Origin: Paraburkholderia sp. BL25I1N1
GTDB lineage: Bacteria > Pseudomonadota > Gammaproteobacteria > Burkholderiales > Burkholderiaceae
Reading direction: 5' to 3'
Length of the DNA stretch: 64,000 nucleotides
Assembly: GCF_003002025.1 (NCBI RefSeq)
Contig: NZ_PVZB01000018.1
Coordinates: forward strand, 1-64,000
The notes below the pieces were generated by a model. It was not told the DNA's origin and did not search any database. It saw only the letters and a list, made by a program, of their open reading frames with translations. Below are positions 17,804 to 26,258 of the stretch, one piece after another (the stretch's first letter is position 1; each line of letters starts with the position of its first letter). A program made the translations under genes and the position numbers.

Positions 17804-18525
17804 TCTCTATCAAGAATGTTTCGAAGTGGTACGGCCAGTTTCAAGTGCTGACCGACTGCACGACGGAAGTCAAAAAGGGTGAAGTGGTGGTGGTGTGCGG
17901 GCCGTCGGGCTCGGGCAAATCCACGCTGATCAAAACCGTCAACGGCCTCGAGCCGTTCCAGAAGGGCGAGATCGTCATCAACGGCCAGTCGCTCACCGAC
18001 AAGAAAACCAATCTGTCGAAGCTGCGTGCCAAGGTCGGCATGGTGTTCCAGCACTTCGAACTGTTCCCGCATCTGTCGATCGTGCAGAACCTCACGCTCG
18101 CGCAGGTGAAGGTGCTCGGCCGCTCGAACGACGAGGCGACGGCGAAGGGTTTGAAGCTGCTCGATCGCGTCGGCCTGCGTGCGCATGCTGACAAGTTTCC
18201 GGGCCAGTTGTCGGGTGGCCAGCAACAGCGCGTGGCGATTGCGCGCGCATTGTCGATGGATCCGATCGCCATGCTGTTCGACGAGCCGACCTCCGCGCTT
18301 GATCCGGAAATGATCAACGAAGTGCTCGACGTGATGGTCGAACTCGCGCAGGAAGGCATGACCATGATGTGCGTGACGCACGAAATGGGCTTCGCGAAGA
18401 AGGTCGCGCACCGCGTGATCTTCATGGACAAAGGCTTGATCGTCGAGGACGACCGCAAGGAAGACTTCTTCGCCAATCCGAAGTCGGATCGCGCGAAGGA
18501 TTTTCTGGCGAAGATCCTGCACTGA
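17800..18525 (+). CDS. gltL: Glutamate/aspartate ABC transporter ATPase GltL
   Basis: The 241-residue cytoplasmic ATPase has Walker A GPSGSGKS, signature LSGGQQQR, Walker B MLFDEPTSALDPE and the switch histidine in CVTHEMGFA. ATG 17800 lies within the gltK stop (ATGA); the longer in-frame ORF upstream is just gltK sequence in another frame. It powers import through GltJK. Confidence 0.96.
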   Translation: MISIKNVSKWYGQFQVLTDCTTEVKKGEVVVVCGPSGSGKSTLIKTVNGLEPFQKGEIVINGQSLTDKKTNLSKLRAKVGMVFQHFELFPHLSIVQNLTLAQVKVLGRSNDEATAKGLKLLDRVGLRAHADKFPGQLSGGQQQRVAIARALSMDPIAMLFDEPTSALDPEMINEVLDVMVELAQEGMTMMCVTHEMGFAKKVAHRVIFMDKGLIVEDDRKEDFFANPKSDRAKDFLAKILH

Positions 18526-18577
18526 GTTTGTTGTGGCGTCGCGCCGCGCAGTTCACGCGTCGCGGCGCGGGCAGAAA

Positions 18578-18608
18578 AAAGCCGCTTCGGAAGAAGCGGC
18601 TTTGTTGT
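18578..18608. terminator. Bidirectional terminator between gltL and the amidotransferase gene
   Basis: AAAGCCGCTT / AAGCGGCTTT forms a 10-bp stem with a 6-nt loop. The flanking A run and T-rich tail allow use on both strands, which suits the convergent genes. Confidence 0.8.
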
Positions 18609-18643
18609 TTCTGGCGATTCGTTTTTTTAGCGAATCCTCGCGC

Positions 18644-19579
18644 TCAGGATTCGAACGCGGCCGCGTCGTCTGCGGCTTCGAGATCGACCTCGGCTTGCGC
18701 ATCGGGCGACGAGCCAGTCGAAGCTGCGATCGTGCTCGCCGACGCCGACGCATCCAAAGCCGGATTGCGCAGCTTTTCCAGCACCGCAGCCGGCACCGGC
18801 ACATTGACGCGGCCGATCACGTCGCCGTGCTGGAACATCATCAGATCGCCCGGTTCGAAGGCGGTCCACACTTCGTTGTCGGTCAGCGGCTTGGTGGCGA
18901 TCACCGCGACGCGGTCTTCGGGCGTGGTGTATTTGGCGAAATCGATCGACACGTCGGCGTCGACGAGATGCGCGGTGGAAAACGGCCAGCGCCGCACGAT
19001 GTAGTGCAGATGCGTGGAGCAATGCGCGAACAGCGCCTGGCCGTTCGACATCAGGAAATTAAATACGCCGAACTGTGTGATTTCGCGCGTGAGGGTTTCG
19101 AGCGCGGCAAACAGTTCGTCGAGCGGCGGTTGCTGCGCGCCGGGAAACGCCTTGCGCAGGCCTTCGAGGAGCGCGCAGAAAGCGAGTTCGCTGTCGGTTG
19201 TGCCAACCGGCTGATACACGCCCGATAGCGCCGGCGAATAATCCTTGAGGTCGCCGTTATGCGCGAAGATCCAGTGGCGTCCCCACAGTTCGCGCATGAA
19301 CGGGTGGCAGTTTTCCAGCAGGATGTGCCCTTGCGTCGCTTTGCGGATATGCGCGATCGTGTTCTTCGATTTGATCGGGTAGCGCTTGACCATTTCGGCA
19401 ATCGGCGAGGTCGCCGACGACTGATGGTCGATGAACAGGCGGCAGGCTTTGTCTTCGAAGAAGGCGATACCCCAGCCGTCGGCGTGGTGATCAGTGACGC
19501 CGCCGCGCGCCGCAAAGCCGGTGAACGAGAACGTGACGTCCGTTGGCGCGGCGCAGTTCATTCCAAGAAGTTGGCACAT
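18644..19579 (-). CDS. Class II glutamine amidotransferase (YafJ/DUG3-like)
   Basis: The 311-residue protein begins MCQLLGMN, with the N-terminal nucleophile Cys2 of class II (Ntn) amidotransferases. It contains the family's GWGIAFFEDKACRLF, RKATQG and HNGDLKDY stretches. It lacks a synthase domain, so it resembles stand-alone YafJ or the yeast Dug3 glutaminase-type subunit linked to glutathione breakdown. The last 45 or so residues are a variable Ala/Ser/Asp-rich tail. It is divergent from pyrC. The physiological substrate is not established. Confidence 0.85.
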   Translation of the reverse strand: MCQLLGMNCAAPTDVTFSFTGFAARGGVTDHHADGWGIAFFEDKACRLFIDHQSSATSPIAEMVKRYPIKSKNTIAHIRKATQGHILLENCHPFMRELWGRHWIFAHNGDLKDYSPALSGVYQPVGTTDSELAFCALLEGLRKAFPGAQQPPLDELFAALETLTREITQFGVFNFLMSNGQALFAHCSTHLHYIVRRWPFSTAHLVDADVSIDFAKYTTPEDRVAVIATKPLTDNEVWTAFEPGDLMMFQHGDVIGRVNVPVPAAVLEKLRNPALDASASASTIAASTGSSPDAQAEVDLEAADDAAAFES

Positions 19580-19745
19580 GTTGCGGGTAAGCCTGTGAAC
19601 GGGGCGAGCCGTTACAATGATGATTTTCCAAGCATATCACCGAGCCAGAAACGCCAAATAGCAAAATTGACACGTGTTTATGCCGCAACGTTGCGGATTG
19701 ACCGCGTAGATTGGCTTTTGTCGTCGAATCTCGTCCCCCGCCGCC

Positions 19746-20807
19746 ATGACCGCTTCCAACGCTTCTATCGACTCCATCACGCTCGCCCGTCCGGATGACT
19801 GGCACCTGCACGTCCGCGACGGCGCAATGCTGGCGGCCGTGTTGCCGGACACCGCGCGCCAGTTCGGCCGTGCGATCATCATGCCGAACCTGAAGCCGCC
19901 GGTCACGACCACCGCGATGGCGCAGGCGTATCGCGAGCGAATCGTTGCCGTGATTCCCGAAGGCGCGAAATTCGAACCGCTGATGACGCTGTACCTCACC
20001 GACAACACGCCGCCCGACGAAATCCGCCGCGCGCGCGAAAGCGGCTTCGTGCATGGCGTGAAGCTGTATCCGGCGGGCGCGACGACCAATTCGGACGCGG
20101 GCGTCACCGACATCATGAAGTGCGCGAAAACGCTCGAGGTCATGCAGGAAGTGGGCATGCCGCTGCTCGTGCACGGCGAAGTGACGGATTCGTCGATCGA
20201 TCTGTTCGACCGCGAGAAGGTGTTCATCGACCGGGTCATGACGCCGTTGCGCCGCGAGTTTCCGGCGCTGAAGGTGGTGTTCGAGCACATCACCACGAAA
20301 GACGCGGTGGACTATATCCGCGAAGCCGGCGCAGCGCCGGAACTGCTGGGCGCGACGATTACGGCGCATCACCTGCTGTACAACCGCAACGCGATCTTCC
20401 AGGGCGGCATTCGGCCGCATTACTACTGTTTGCCGGTGTTGAAGCGGGAGACGCATCGCGTGGCGCTGGTCGAAGCGGCGACCTCGGGCAATCCGCGTTT
20501 CTTCCTCGGCACGGATAGCGCGCCGCATCCGAAGGGGCTGAAAGAGCATGCATGCGGCTGCGCGGGTTGCTATACGGCGCTGCATGCTTTGGAGCTGTAC
20601 ACGGAAGCGTTCGACAACGCCAACGCGCTCGATAAGCTCGAAGGCTTCGCGAGCTTTTTCGGCGCAGACTTCTACGGCCTGCCGCGCAGTGAAGAGAAGG
20701 TCACGCTGCGCCGCGAGGAATGGACGCTGCCGGCTGAATTGCCGGTCGGCGATACGCCGGTCGTGCCGCTGCGCGGCGGCGAGTCGATTGGCTGGCGGCT
20801 GGTTTAA
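19746..20807 (+). CDS. pyrC: Dihydroorotase
   Basis: PyrC cyclises N-carbamoyl-aspartate to dihydroorotate in pyrimidine synthesis. The 353-residue protein is the short class II type. It has the metal ligands of DDWHLHVRDG (His20, His22), the carboxylated-lysine region HGVKLYPAG and the FLGTDSAPH aspartate motif. A DUF3025 gene follows after 11 bp and is probably cotranscribed. Confidence 0.97.
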   Translation: MTASNASIDSITLARPDDWHLHVRDGAMLAAVLPDTARQFGRAIIMPNLKPPVTTTAMAQAYRERIVAVIPEGAKFEPLMTLYLTDNTPPDEIRRARESGFVHGVKLYPAGATTNSDAGVTDIMKCAKTLEVMQEVGMPLLVHGEVTDSSIDLFDREKVFIDRVMTPLRREFPALKVVFEHITTKDAVDYIREAGAAPELLGATITAHHLLYNRNAIFQGGIRPHYYCLPVLKRETHRVALVEAATSGNPRFFLGTDSAPHPKGLKEHACGCAGCYTALHALELYTEAFDNANALDKLEGFASFFGADFYGLPRSEEKVTLRREEWTLPAELPVGDTPVVPLRGGESIGWRLV

Positions 20808-20818
20808 GGCTCAGCAAG

Positions 20819-21646
20819 ATGCAGGCGCACGAGGCGGAGCCGACGGGCTTTGCTGCAATCGACTGGACCAGGCCGTGGTTCGCGCCTTTTGTCGAACGCG
20901 GCAAGCGGTGGCAGCAAGCGGCCCTGACGAGCTACGTGGCATTGCTCGCTGAGATGAACGCCGATGCCGGTGCGATGCGGCAGATCACCGGGCGCGGTCA
21001 GCGCCTCGCGTTCATCGCGCAAGATGATTTGCCTGCCGGCGCGGCGTACGAGGCGCATATCGCGTCGACCGGCTGTGTGCCGACGCGCCACAATCTGCAC
21101 GACTTCTTCAATGCGTCGATGTGGTTCGCCTTTCCGCGCATCAAAGCGGCGCTGAACGCGCGGCAGTCGGCGGCCATCGACGTGTTGGGCGTCGGTCCGA
21201 CCCGCGGCGGCGTGCGCGATGCGCTAACCCTGTTCGATGAAAACGCGCTGCTGTTCGCTTGCGCTGATCCTGCTTTGAGCGAGGCCTTGCGTGGGTTCGA
21301 CTGGCATACGCTGCTGGTGGCCCGGCGCGATGCATGGGGGGCGAGTTGCGAAGTGCGATGTTTCGGCCATGCGCTGATGGAGAAGCTGATTGCGCCGTTC
21401 AAGGCTTGCACGGGGCATGCCTGGATCGTCGAAGTGCCGGCCGTGTATTTTGACTGGGACGTTGCGAAGCGAGACGCCTGGCTGGACGACTCCGTCGCGG
21501 CGGCGCTGCTGAATACCGATGCGCTGGCAAGCCGCATGTTTGCGCCGTTGCCGGTGCTGGGTGTTCCGGGTTGGTGGCCGGAGAACGAGTCGCGCGAGTT
21601 TTACGACGACACCTCCGTGTTTCGCTCGGGGCGGCGTGCGCGTTGA
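20819..21646 (+). CDS. DUF3025 family protein, function unknown
   Basis: The 275-residue soluble protein has the DUF3025 hallmarks: IDWTRPWFAPF near the N-terminus, CVPTRHNLHDFFNASMWFAFPR in the middle and PVLGVPGWWPEN near the C-terminus. It follows pyrC by 11 bp, so it is probably in the same transcript. No catalytic motif is known to me for this family, so I assign no function. A start further downstream is possible because no strong ribosome-binding site is visible. Confidence 0.8.
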   Translation: MQAHEAEPTGFAAIDWTRPWFAPFVERGKRWQQAALTSYVALLAEMNADAGAMRQITGRGQRLAFIAQDDLPAGAAYEAHIASTGCVPTRHNLHDFFNASMWFAFPRIKAALNARQSAAIDVLGVGPTRGGVRDALTLFDENALLFACADPALSEALRGFDWHTLLVARRDAWGASCEVRCFGHALMEKLIAPFKACTGHAWIVEVPAVYFDWDVAKRDAWLDDSVAAALLNTDALASRMFAPLPVLGVPGWWPENESREFYDDTSVFRSGRRAR

Positions 21647-21765
21647 GCGCGGCAGGTGCGTTCGGATTCCGACGCGGAAACTGACCTCGGATTCTCCTGG
21701 CCGTTCGGCTATTTCAGCGGTTAAACCGGGCCGTCCGTCCCGCAGATGTTAAAATCCGCCCCAGC

Positions 21766-22177
<412 letters not shown>

Positions 22178-22185
22178 CACCTGAC

Positions 22186-22226
22186 AAAAAAATGCCGGCG
22201 TCCATCTGGACGCCGGCATTTTTCTT
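22186..22226. terminator. Bidirectional terminator after rnpB
   Basis: AAAAATGCCGGCGTCC / GGACGCCGGCATTTTT forms a 16-bp stem with a 4-nt loop. Runs of A and T flank it, so it can end both rnpB and the convergent OsmC-family gene. Confidence 0.88.
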
Positions 22227-22292
22227 TTAGTGCGCGTGCAGGGCGGCGAGTGTTCGTTCGGCACCCGCGCCGCGGTCGCCGTGAGGCGGCAA

Positions 22293-22727
22293 TCAGCCCG
22301 CGACGATGTCAAACGAGTGCGTCAACTCAGCGGTCTTCGCGATCATGATCGACGCCGAGCAGTATTTGTCGTGCGACAGGTTGATCGCGCGTTCCACAGT
22401 GGCCGGGTTCAGATTTTTGCCCGTCACCGTGAAATGGAAGTGAATTTTGGTGAACACTTTCGGATCTTCGCTGGCGCGTTCGGCCTTCAGCGTCACCGAG
22501 CAATCGCTGATTTCCTGACGGCTTTTCTTCAGGATCATCACGACGTCGTAGGCGGTGCAGCCGCCCGTGCCGAGCAAAACCATTTCCATCGGACGCGGCG
22601 CGAGGTTGCGGCCGCCGCCTTCAGGCGCGCCGTCCATTGTCACCAGATGCCCGCTGCCCGTCTCGGCTGCGAACGCCATCCCGTCCTGCCCCATCCAGCT
22701 CACCTTGCATTCCATGCTGTGCTCCAC
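22293..22727 (-). CDS. OsmC/YhfA-family protein
   Basis: The 144-residue protein carries the two conserved cysteines of the OsmC/Ohr superfamily, in GTGGCTAYD (Cys57) and KYCSAS (Cys123). The overall pattern is closer to YhfA than to the organic-hydroperoxide reductases, and a peroxidatic role is inferred only from the cysteines. An alternative start four codons in (MECKVSW, 22715) is possible. It is convergent with rnpB. Confidence 0.85.
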   Translation of the reverse strand: MEHSMECKVSWMGQDGMAFAAETGSGHLVTMDGAPEGGGRNLAPRPMEMVLLGTGGCTAYDVVMILKKSRQEISDCSVTLKAERASEDPKVFTKIHFHFTVTGKNLNPATVERAINLSHDKYCSASIMIAKTAELTHSFDIVAG

Positions 22728-23012
22728 CGCGCGTTTACTTTATCGAAAGGGCATTGTAGCCGGGTGTTTGGGTGTCTGCCCGAGGCGACTTTTGCTTCCA
22801 GTTATGCCGGATGCGGCTTGTGTGTTGCGCTGCGGCATGTTCAGCCGCATCGGGAAGGCCCTGACATGGTTAGGGGTTTTACTCTAGATGACAACTAACG
22901 GCATGGTCGCGCAAGCGGTATTTAGCGTTTGATTTCAAAGGAAAATTTGCGATATGGTGCCGAGAAAGTTGACTTTCACATTGTGAAATCACGTTTCGCA
23001 ATGCAAATGTTC
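22728..23012. other. Intergenic region upstream of the predicted small RNA, no gene seen
   Basis: This 285-bp stretch becomes AT-rich towards its right end. It carries no ORF with coding character. The only clear structure is the palindrome at 22974-22988. The left edge must hold the promoter of the OsmC-family gene, but I could not locate it. Confidence 0.5.
22974..22988. promoter_or_regulatory. Palindrome TTTCACA-T-TGTGAAA, candidate operator for the small RNA
   Basis: Two perfect 7-bp arms are separated by one base. The centre lies about 67 bp upstream of the predicted small-RNA start, a position suited to an activator. It fits the T-N11-A shape of LysR-type sites and is not a CRP site, because the half-sites are in the opposite order. 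The regulator is unknown. Confidence 0.45.
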
Positions 23013-23041
23013 TTGCATCGCACAAGGTCGGCTCATATAAT
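23013..23041 (+). promoter_or_regulatory. Sigma-70 promoter of the predicted small RNA
   Basis: TTGCAT (23013-23018), a 17-bp spacer and a perfect TATAAT (23036-23041). Transcription should start near 23047-23049. Confidence 0.75.
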
Positions 23042-23047
23042 CGTTTC

Positions 23048-23108
23048 TGTCTCCTCCACCTCCTCCTTTGGTGGATTAAACCCGAACCGCTCGTTCGGGT
23101 TTTTTTTC
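23048..23108 (+). ncRNA. Predicted ~60-nt small RNA with an anti-Shine-Dalgarno loop
   Basis: Between a strong promoter and a strong terminator there is no room for a gene, so a free short RNA is the simplest reading. Hairpin 1 pairs TCCACC (23055-23060) with GGTGGA (23070-23075) and exposes the loop TCCTCCTTT. Hairpin 2 is the terminator (23079-23101 plus T run). The stretch CACCTCCTCCTTT resembles the 16S rRNA tail CACCTCCTTT, so the loop could base-pair with ribosome-binding sites of many mRNAs. Small RNAs with CCUCC loops are known in alpha-proteobacteria (the so-called cuckoo type). Whether this belongs to any described family I cannot tell. Confidence 0.65.
23079..23108 (+). terminator. 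Intrinsic terminator of the predicted small RNA
   Basis: AACCCGAAC / GTTCGGGTT (9 bp) with loop CGCTC is followed by a run of T residues. No protein gene ends upstream on this strand, so it must serve a non-coding transcript. Confidence 0.85.
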
Positions 23109-23210
23109 GCCCGCGTCCTGCGCGCTCGGGCGCGATAGTGCGTCAAATGCGTCAAATCGCGCTTCCAATAGCCGGATCGCCGCGAAATCTCGCGCACATT
23201 CCCGTACGTT

Positions 23211-23240
23211 TTGACTTGCCGTAGCAAATTCCTTTATAAT
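23211..23240 (+). promoter_or_regulatory. Sigma-70 promoter of rplM-rpsI
   Basis: TTGACT (23211-23216), an 18-bp spacer and TATAAT (23235-23240) predict a start near 23247 and a leader of about 115 nt before rplM. The leader could hold the L13 autoregulatory site, but I see no certain structure. Confidence 0.75.
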
Positions 23241-23361
23241 TCAGGGCTTTTCCGCATCCGCGCCCGCGGAGGAAGAACCAGGGAGAGCCTGCACGCGCCT
23301 CGATGCGCACACTACAAGCAGGAAAAAACACATTGGGCGCAGCAATTTTTTTGGATCGATC

Positions 23362-23790
23362 ATGAAGACGTTTTCCGCAAAAGCCCATGAGGTTACGCGT
23401 GAATGGTACGTGATTGACGCGACGGATAAGGTTCTCGGGCGTGTCGCCAGCGAAGTGGCACACCGTCTTCGCGGCAAGCACAAGCCTGAATTCACTCCGC
23501 ACGTCGACACCGGTGATTTCATCATCGTTATCAACGCGGGTAAGTTGCGCGTCACGGGCAACAAGGCTACTGACAAGAAGTACTACCGTCACTCGGGCTA
23601 CCCGGGCGGTATCTATGAAACGACGTTCGGCAAGATGCAAGAACGCTTCCCGGGCCGCGCGCTCGAGAAAGCGGTCAAGGGCATGCTGCCGAAGGGCCCG
23701 CTCGGCTACGCGATGATCAAGAAGCTGAAGGTCTACGCTGAAGCAACGCATCCGCATTCGGCACAACAGCCGAAAGCGCTCGAGATCTAA
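23362..23790 (+). CDS. rplM: 50S ribosomal protein L13
   Basis: The 142-residue protein has the full L13 sequence (KTFSAKAHEVTREWYVIDAT, GKHKPEFTPHVDTGD, PGRALEKAVKGMLPKGPLG). It binds 23S rRNA early in large-subunit assembly. rpsI follows after 11 bp, the standard bacterial operon, driven by the promoter at 23211-23240. Confidence 0.98.
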   Translation: MKTFSAKAHEVTREWYVIDATDKVLGRVASEVAHRLRGKHKPEFTPHVDTGDFIIVINAGKLRVTGNKATDKKYYRHSGYPGGIYETTFGKMQERFPGRALEKAVKGMLPKGPLGYAMIKKLKVYAEATHPHSAQQPKALEI

Positions 23791-23801
23791 GGGGAGCCCA
23801 C

Positions 23802-24194
23802 ATGATCGGTAACTGGAATTACGGCACGGGCCGCCGCAAGAGCGCCGTCGCACGCGTCTTCATCAAGGCTGGCAAGGGCGAGATCATTGTTAACGGCAAG
23901 CCTATCGCCGATTACTTCTCGCGCGAAACGTCGCTCATGATCGTGCGTCAGCCGCTGGAACTCACGAACCACGGCGTCACGTTCGACATCAAAGTCAACG
24001 TGAACGGTGGTGGTGAAACGGGTCAAGCCGGTGCGGTTCGCCACGGCATCACGCGCGCGCTGATGGACTACGACGCAACGCTGAAGCCGGAACTGTCGAA
24101 GGCTGGCTTCGTTACGCGTGACGCACGTGAAGTCGAACGTAAGAAGGTCGGCTTCCACAAGGCACGTCGCAGGAAGCAATTCTCGAAGCGTTAA
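23802..24194 (+). CDS. rpsI: 30S ribosomal protein S9
   Basis: The 130-residue protein has the S9 signature GGGETGQAGAVRHGITRAL and the basic C-terminal tail KARRRKQFSKR that reaches the P-site tRNA. It is the second gene of the rplM-rpsI operon. Confidence 0.98.
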   Translation: MIGNWNYGTGRRKSAVARVFIKAGKGEIIVNGKPIADYFSRETSLMIVRQPLELTNHGVTFDIKVNVNGGGETGQAGAVRHGITRALMDYDATLKPELSKAGFVTRDAREVERKKVGFHKARRRKQFSKR

Positions 24195-24234
24195 TCGCTT
24201 CGGGCGCGAGCCGGCTTTCGGGCGGGCGCGCTGC

Positions 24235-24272
24235 AAAAGCCGCCAACGCTTTCGCGTTGGCGGCTTTTTTTC
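24235..24272 (+). terminator. Intrinsic terminator after rpsI
   Basis: AAAAGCCGCCAACG / CGTTGGCGGCTTTT (14 bp) with a 6-nt loop, then a T run. Confidence 0.9.
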
Positions 24273-24472
24273 ATGGGTTCGCGGCTCAGTGCTCCCGGTG
24301 CTGCCGCGACGAACTCGTCGCCAAAGCGGCGATGTATCCCGCCTGGCGGGGCTGGCGGCGGCAAAATGCGCCGTCCCTCAATTTGCGGGAAGAACCCATT
24401 GATTTTGTGGGCTTCAGCACGATATCGAGATCAGCCCTACAATAGCGGTTAGAAGCTTTTTGGAGAGTTCGA

Positions 24473-24838
24473 ATGAACGCAGTCACTGATACACCCGTGA
24501 CCGAGATGCCCGCCCCCTTCGTTTTTACCGACGCAGCGGCTGACAAGGTCAAGCAACTGATCGAAGAAGAAGGCAATGCGGACCTCAAACTGCGCGTTTT
24601 CGTGCAGGGCGGCGGCTGCTCGGGCTTTCAGTACGGTTTTACCTTCGACGAAGCCGTCAACGAAGACGACACCGTCATGAACAAGAGCGGCGTCCAGCTG
24701 CTGATCGATTCCATGAGCTACCAGTACCTGGTCGGCGCTGAGATCGACTACAAGGACGACATCAACGGCGCGCAGTTCGTCATCAAGAACCCGAATGCTA
24801 CGACCACCTGTGGTTGCGGCTCATCGTTCTCGGTGTGA
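24473..24838 (+). CDS. erpA: Iron-sulfur cluster insertion protein ErpA
   Basis: The 121-residue A-type carrier has the three ligand cysteines, Cys49 in [11 protein letters not shown] and Cys113/Cys115 in [12 protein letters not shown]. The N-terminal extension and neighbourhood (after rpsI) fit ErpA rather than IscA. It hands [Fe-S] clusters to apoproteins. GGAGAG precedes ATG 24473. It has its own transcript, bounded by terminators on both sides. Confidence 0.93.
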
Positions 24839-24866
24839 TGGCTCGTTGAGTAAGAGGTTGAAATGA

Positions 24867-24893
24867 GAAACGGGGCTTCGGCCCCGTTTCTTA
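24867..24893. terminator. Terminator between erpA and anmK
   Basis: GAAACGGGGC-TTCG-GCCCCGTTTC, a 10-bp stem closed by a stable TTCG tetraloop. The T run is short. It serves two convergent genes. Confidence 0.8.
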
Positions 24894-24921
24894 TTTCCCG
24901 CACCAATAAACTGTGTATCGG

Positions 24922-26052
24922 TCAGCGCGGATAAATCGCTCCTAGCACACGCTCGGCCGACGCGCCCGTCACCGCCGGCAGATTGCCTGGCAAACGCGCC
25001 ACGCAGCGCATCGCAAGCCAGGCGAACGCCAGCGGCTCGACCTGGCTTGGCGGCACGCCGAGCGCATCCGTCGTCATGACGGGTACGCCGCTCACGCCGC
25101 TTTCTTCCAGCGCCTGCTGCAAGGCTTTCAGGATCTCCGGATTGCGCGCGCCGCCGCCGCAGACATAGACCGCTCTCGCATCCGATGCGTGCCGTTCGAT
25201 TTCGCGCGCGACTGTCACCGCCGTGAGCGCCACCAGCGTCGCTTGCACGTCGGCGGGGGCGAGTCCGGCGAATGGCTGCAGCTTCGCGTCGAGCCATTCC
25301 GCGTTGAACAGGTCGCGGCCGGTGCTCTTCGGCGGCTGTTGCGCGAAAAAGGGCTCATCGAGCAAGGTGTTCAACAGCGAGCGATCCACCTGGCCGCCCG
25401 CCGCGAAATGGCCGTTCTCATCGAATGGTTTGCCGAGATGGCGTTGCGCCCACTCGTCGAGCAGCGCATTGGCCGGCCCGCAGTCGAACCCGCGCACGCT
25501 GCCCGTCGCGTTCAGAATCGTGATATTGCTGATGCCGCCAAGATTGCAAACCACGCGCGTTTCGTTTTTCGCCCCGAACACCGTGGCGTGAAACGCCGGC
25601 ACGAGCGGTGCGCCCTGGCCGCCGGCCGCGACGTCGCGGCTGCGGAAATCGGCGATCACGTCGATATGCATCATTTCCGCGAGCAATGCCGGGTTGTTGA
25701 TTTGCCGCGTATAGCCCTTTTCCGGCCGATGCCGCACCGTCTGCCCATGCACGCCGATCGCGCGCACCTCCGCGGCGGGAACGCGGCTGTTGTGCAGCAG
25801 GTCGTGGCAACACACCGCGTAACGCGTGGCGAGCGCATTGGCAGCGAGCGCCTCGCGCTCGATCTCGTTGTCGCCGGGTTGCTGGAGCGCGAACAATGCG
25901 TCGCGCAGGCCCGCGGCAAAGCCGACGAACGCCTCGGCCAGCACCACCGGCGGCTTGCCTTGCGCGAACCTGACGGCCACGCCGTCCACGCCGTCCATGC
26001 TGGTGCCGGACATCAATCCAAAGTAGACGCCGTCTGCGGGGTCTTGCGCCAC
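24922..26052 (-). CDS. anmK: Anhydro-N-acetylmuramic acid kinase
   Basis: AnmK opens and phosphorylates 1,6-anhydro-MurNAc to MurNAc-6-phosphate in peptidoglycan recycling. The 376-residue sequence has the phosphate motif GLMSGTSMDGVDGV near the N-terminus and the GFDCGPANALLDEW and YVCGGGARNP stretches of this ASKHA-fold family. It is divergent from tyrS, as is usual in beta-proteobacteria. Confidence 0.95.
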   Translation of the reverse strand: MAQDPADGVYFGLMSGTSMDGVDGVAVRFAQGKPPVVLAEAFVGFAAGLRDALFALQQPGDNEIEREALAANALATRYAVCCHDLLHNSRVPAAEVRAIGVHGQTVRHRPEKGYTRQINNPALLAEMMHIDVIADFRSRDVAAGGQGAPLVPAFHATVFGAKNETRVVCNLGGISNITILNATGSVRGFDCGPANALLDEWAQRHLGKPFDENGHFAAGGQVDRSLLNTLLDEPFFAQQPPKSTGRDLFNAEWLDAKLQPFAGLAPADVQATLVALTAVTVAREIERHASDARAVYVCGGGARNPEILKALQQALEESGVSGVPVMTTDALGVPPSQVEPLAFAWLAMRCVARLPGNLPAVTGASAERVLGAIYPR

Positions 26053-26258
26053 GTTGCTGCTCCTCTCGATGGTTCGTTGCGATTCGTTGTAGCAGATTAT
26101 CGGGTGAAGCGCGGTCGAATATAAAGCGTCGCGACGCGGGTGGCACGACGTTGAACGGAGAAATCGTGCACCGGCGGGGCGTTCTTAGGTGCCTCATTGG
26201 GCGCGGCGGCGCGCATCTATGGGACAATCTCCTTTTTTCGCGACTTCACGTTTCCAGC

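Noticed and set aside
22974..22988. CRP site upstream of the small RNA
   Set aside because: CRP sites read TGTGA then TCACA; here the half-sites are in the reverse order (TCACA then TGTGA).
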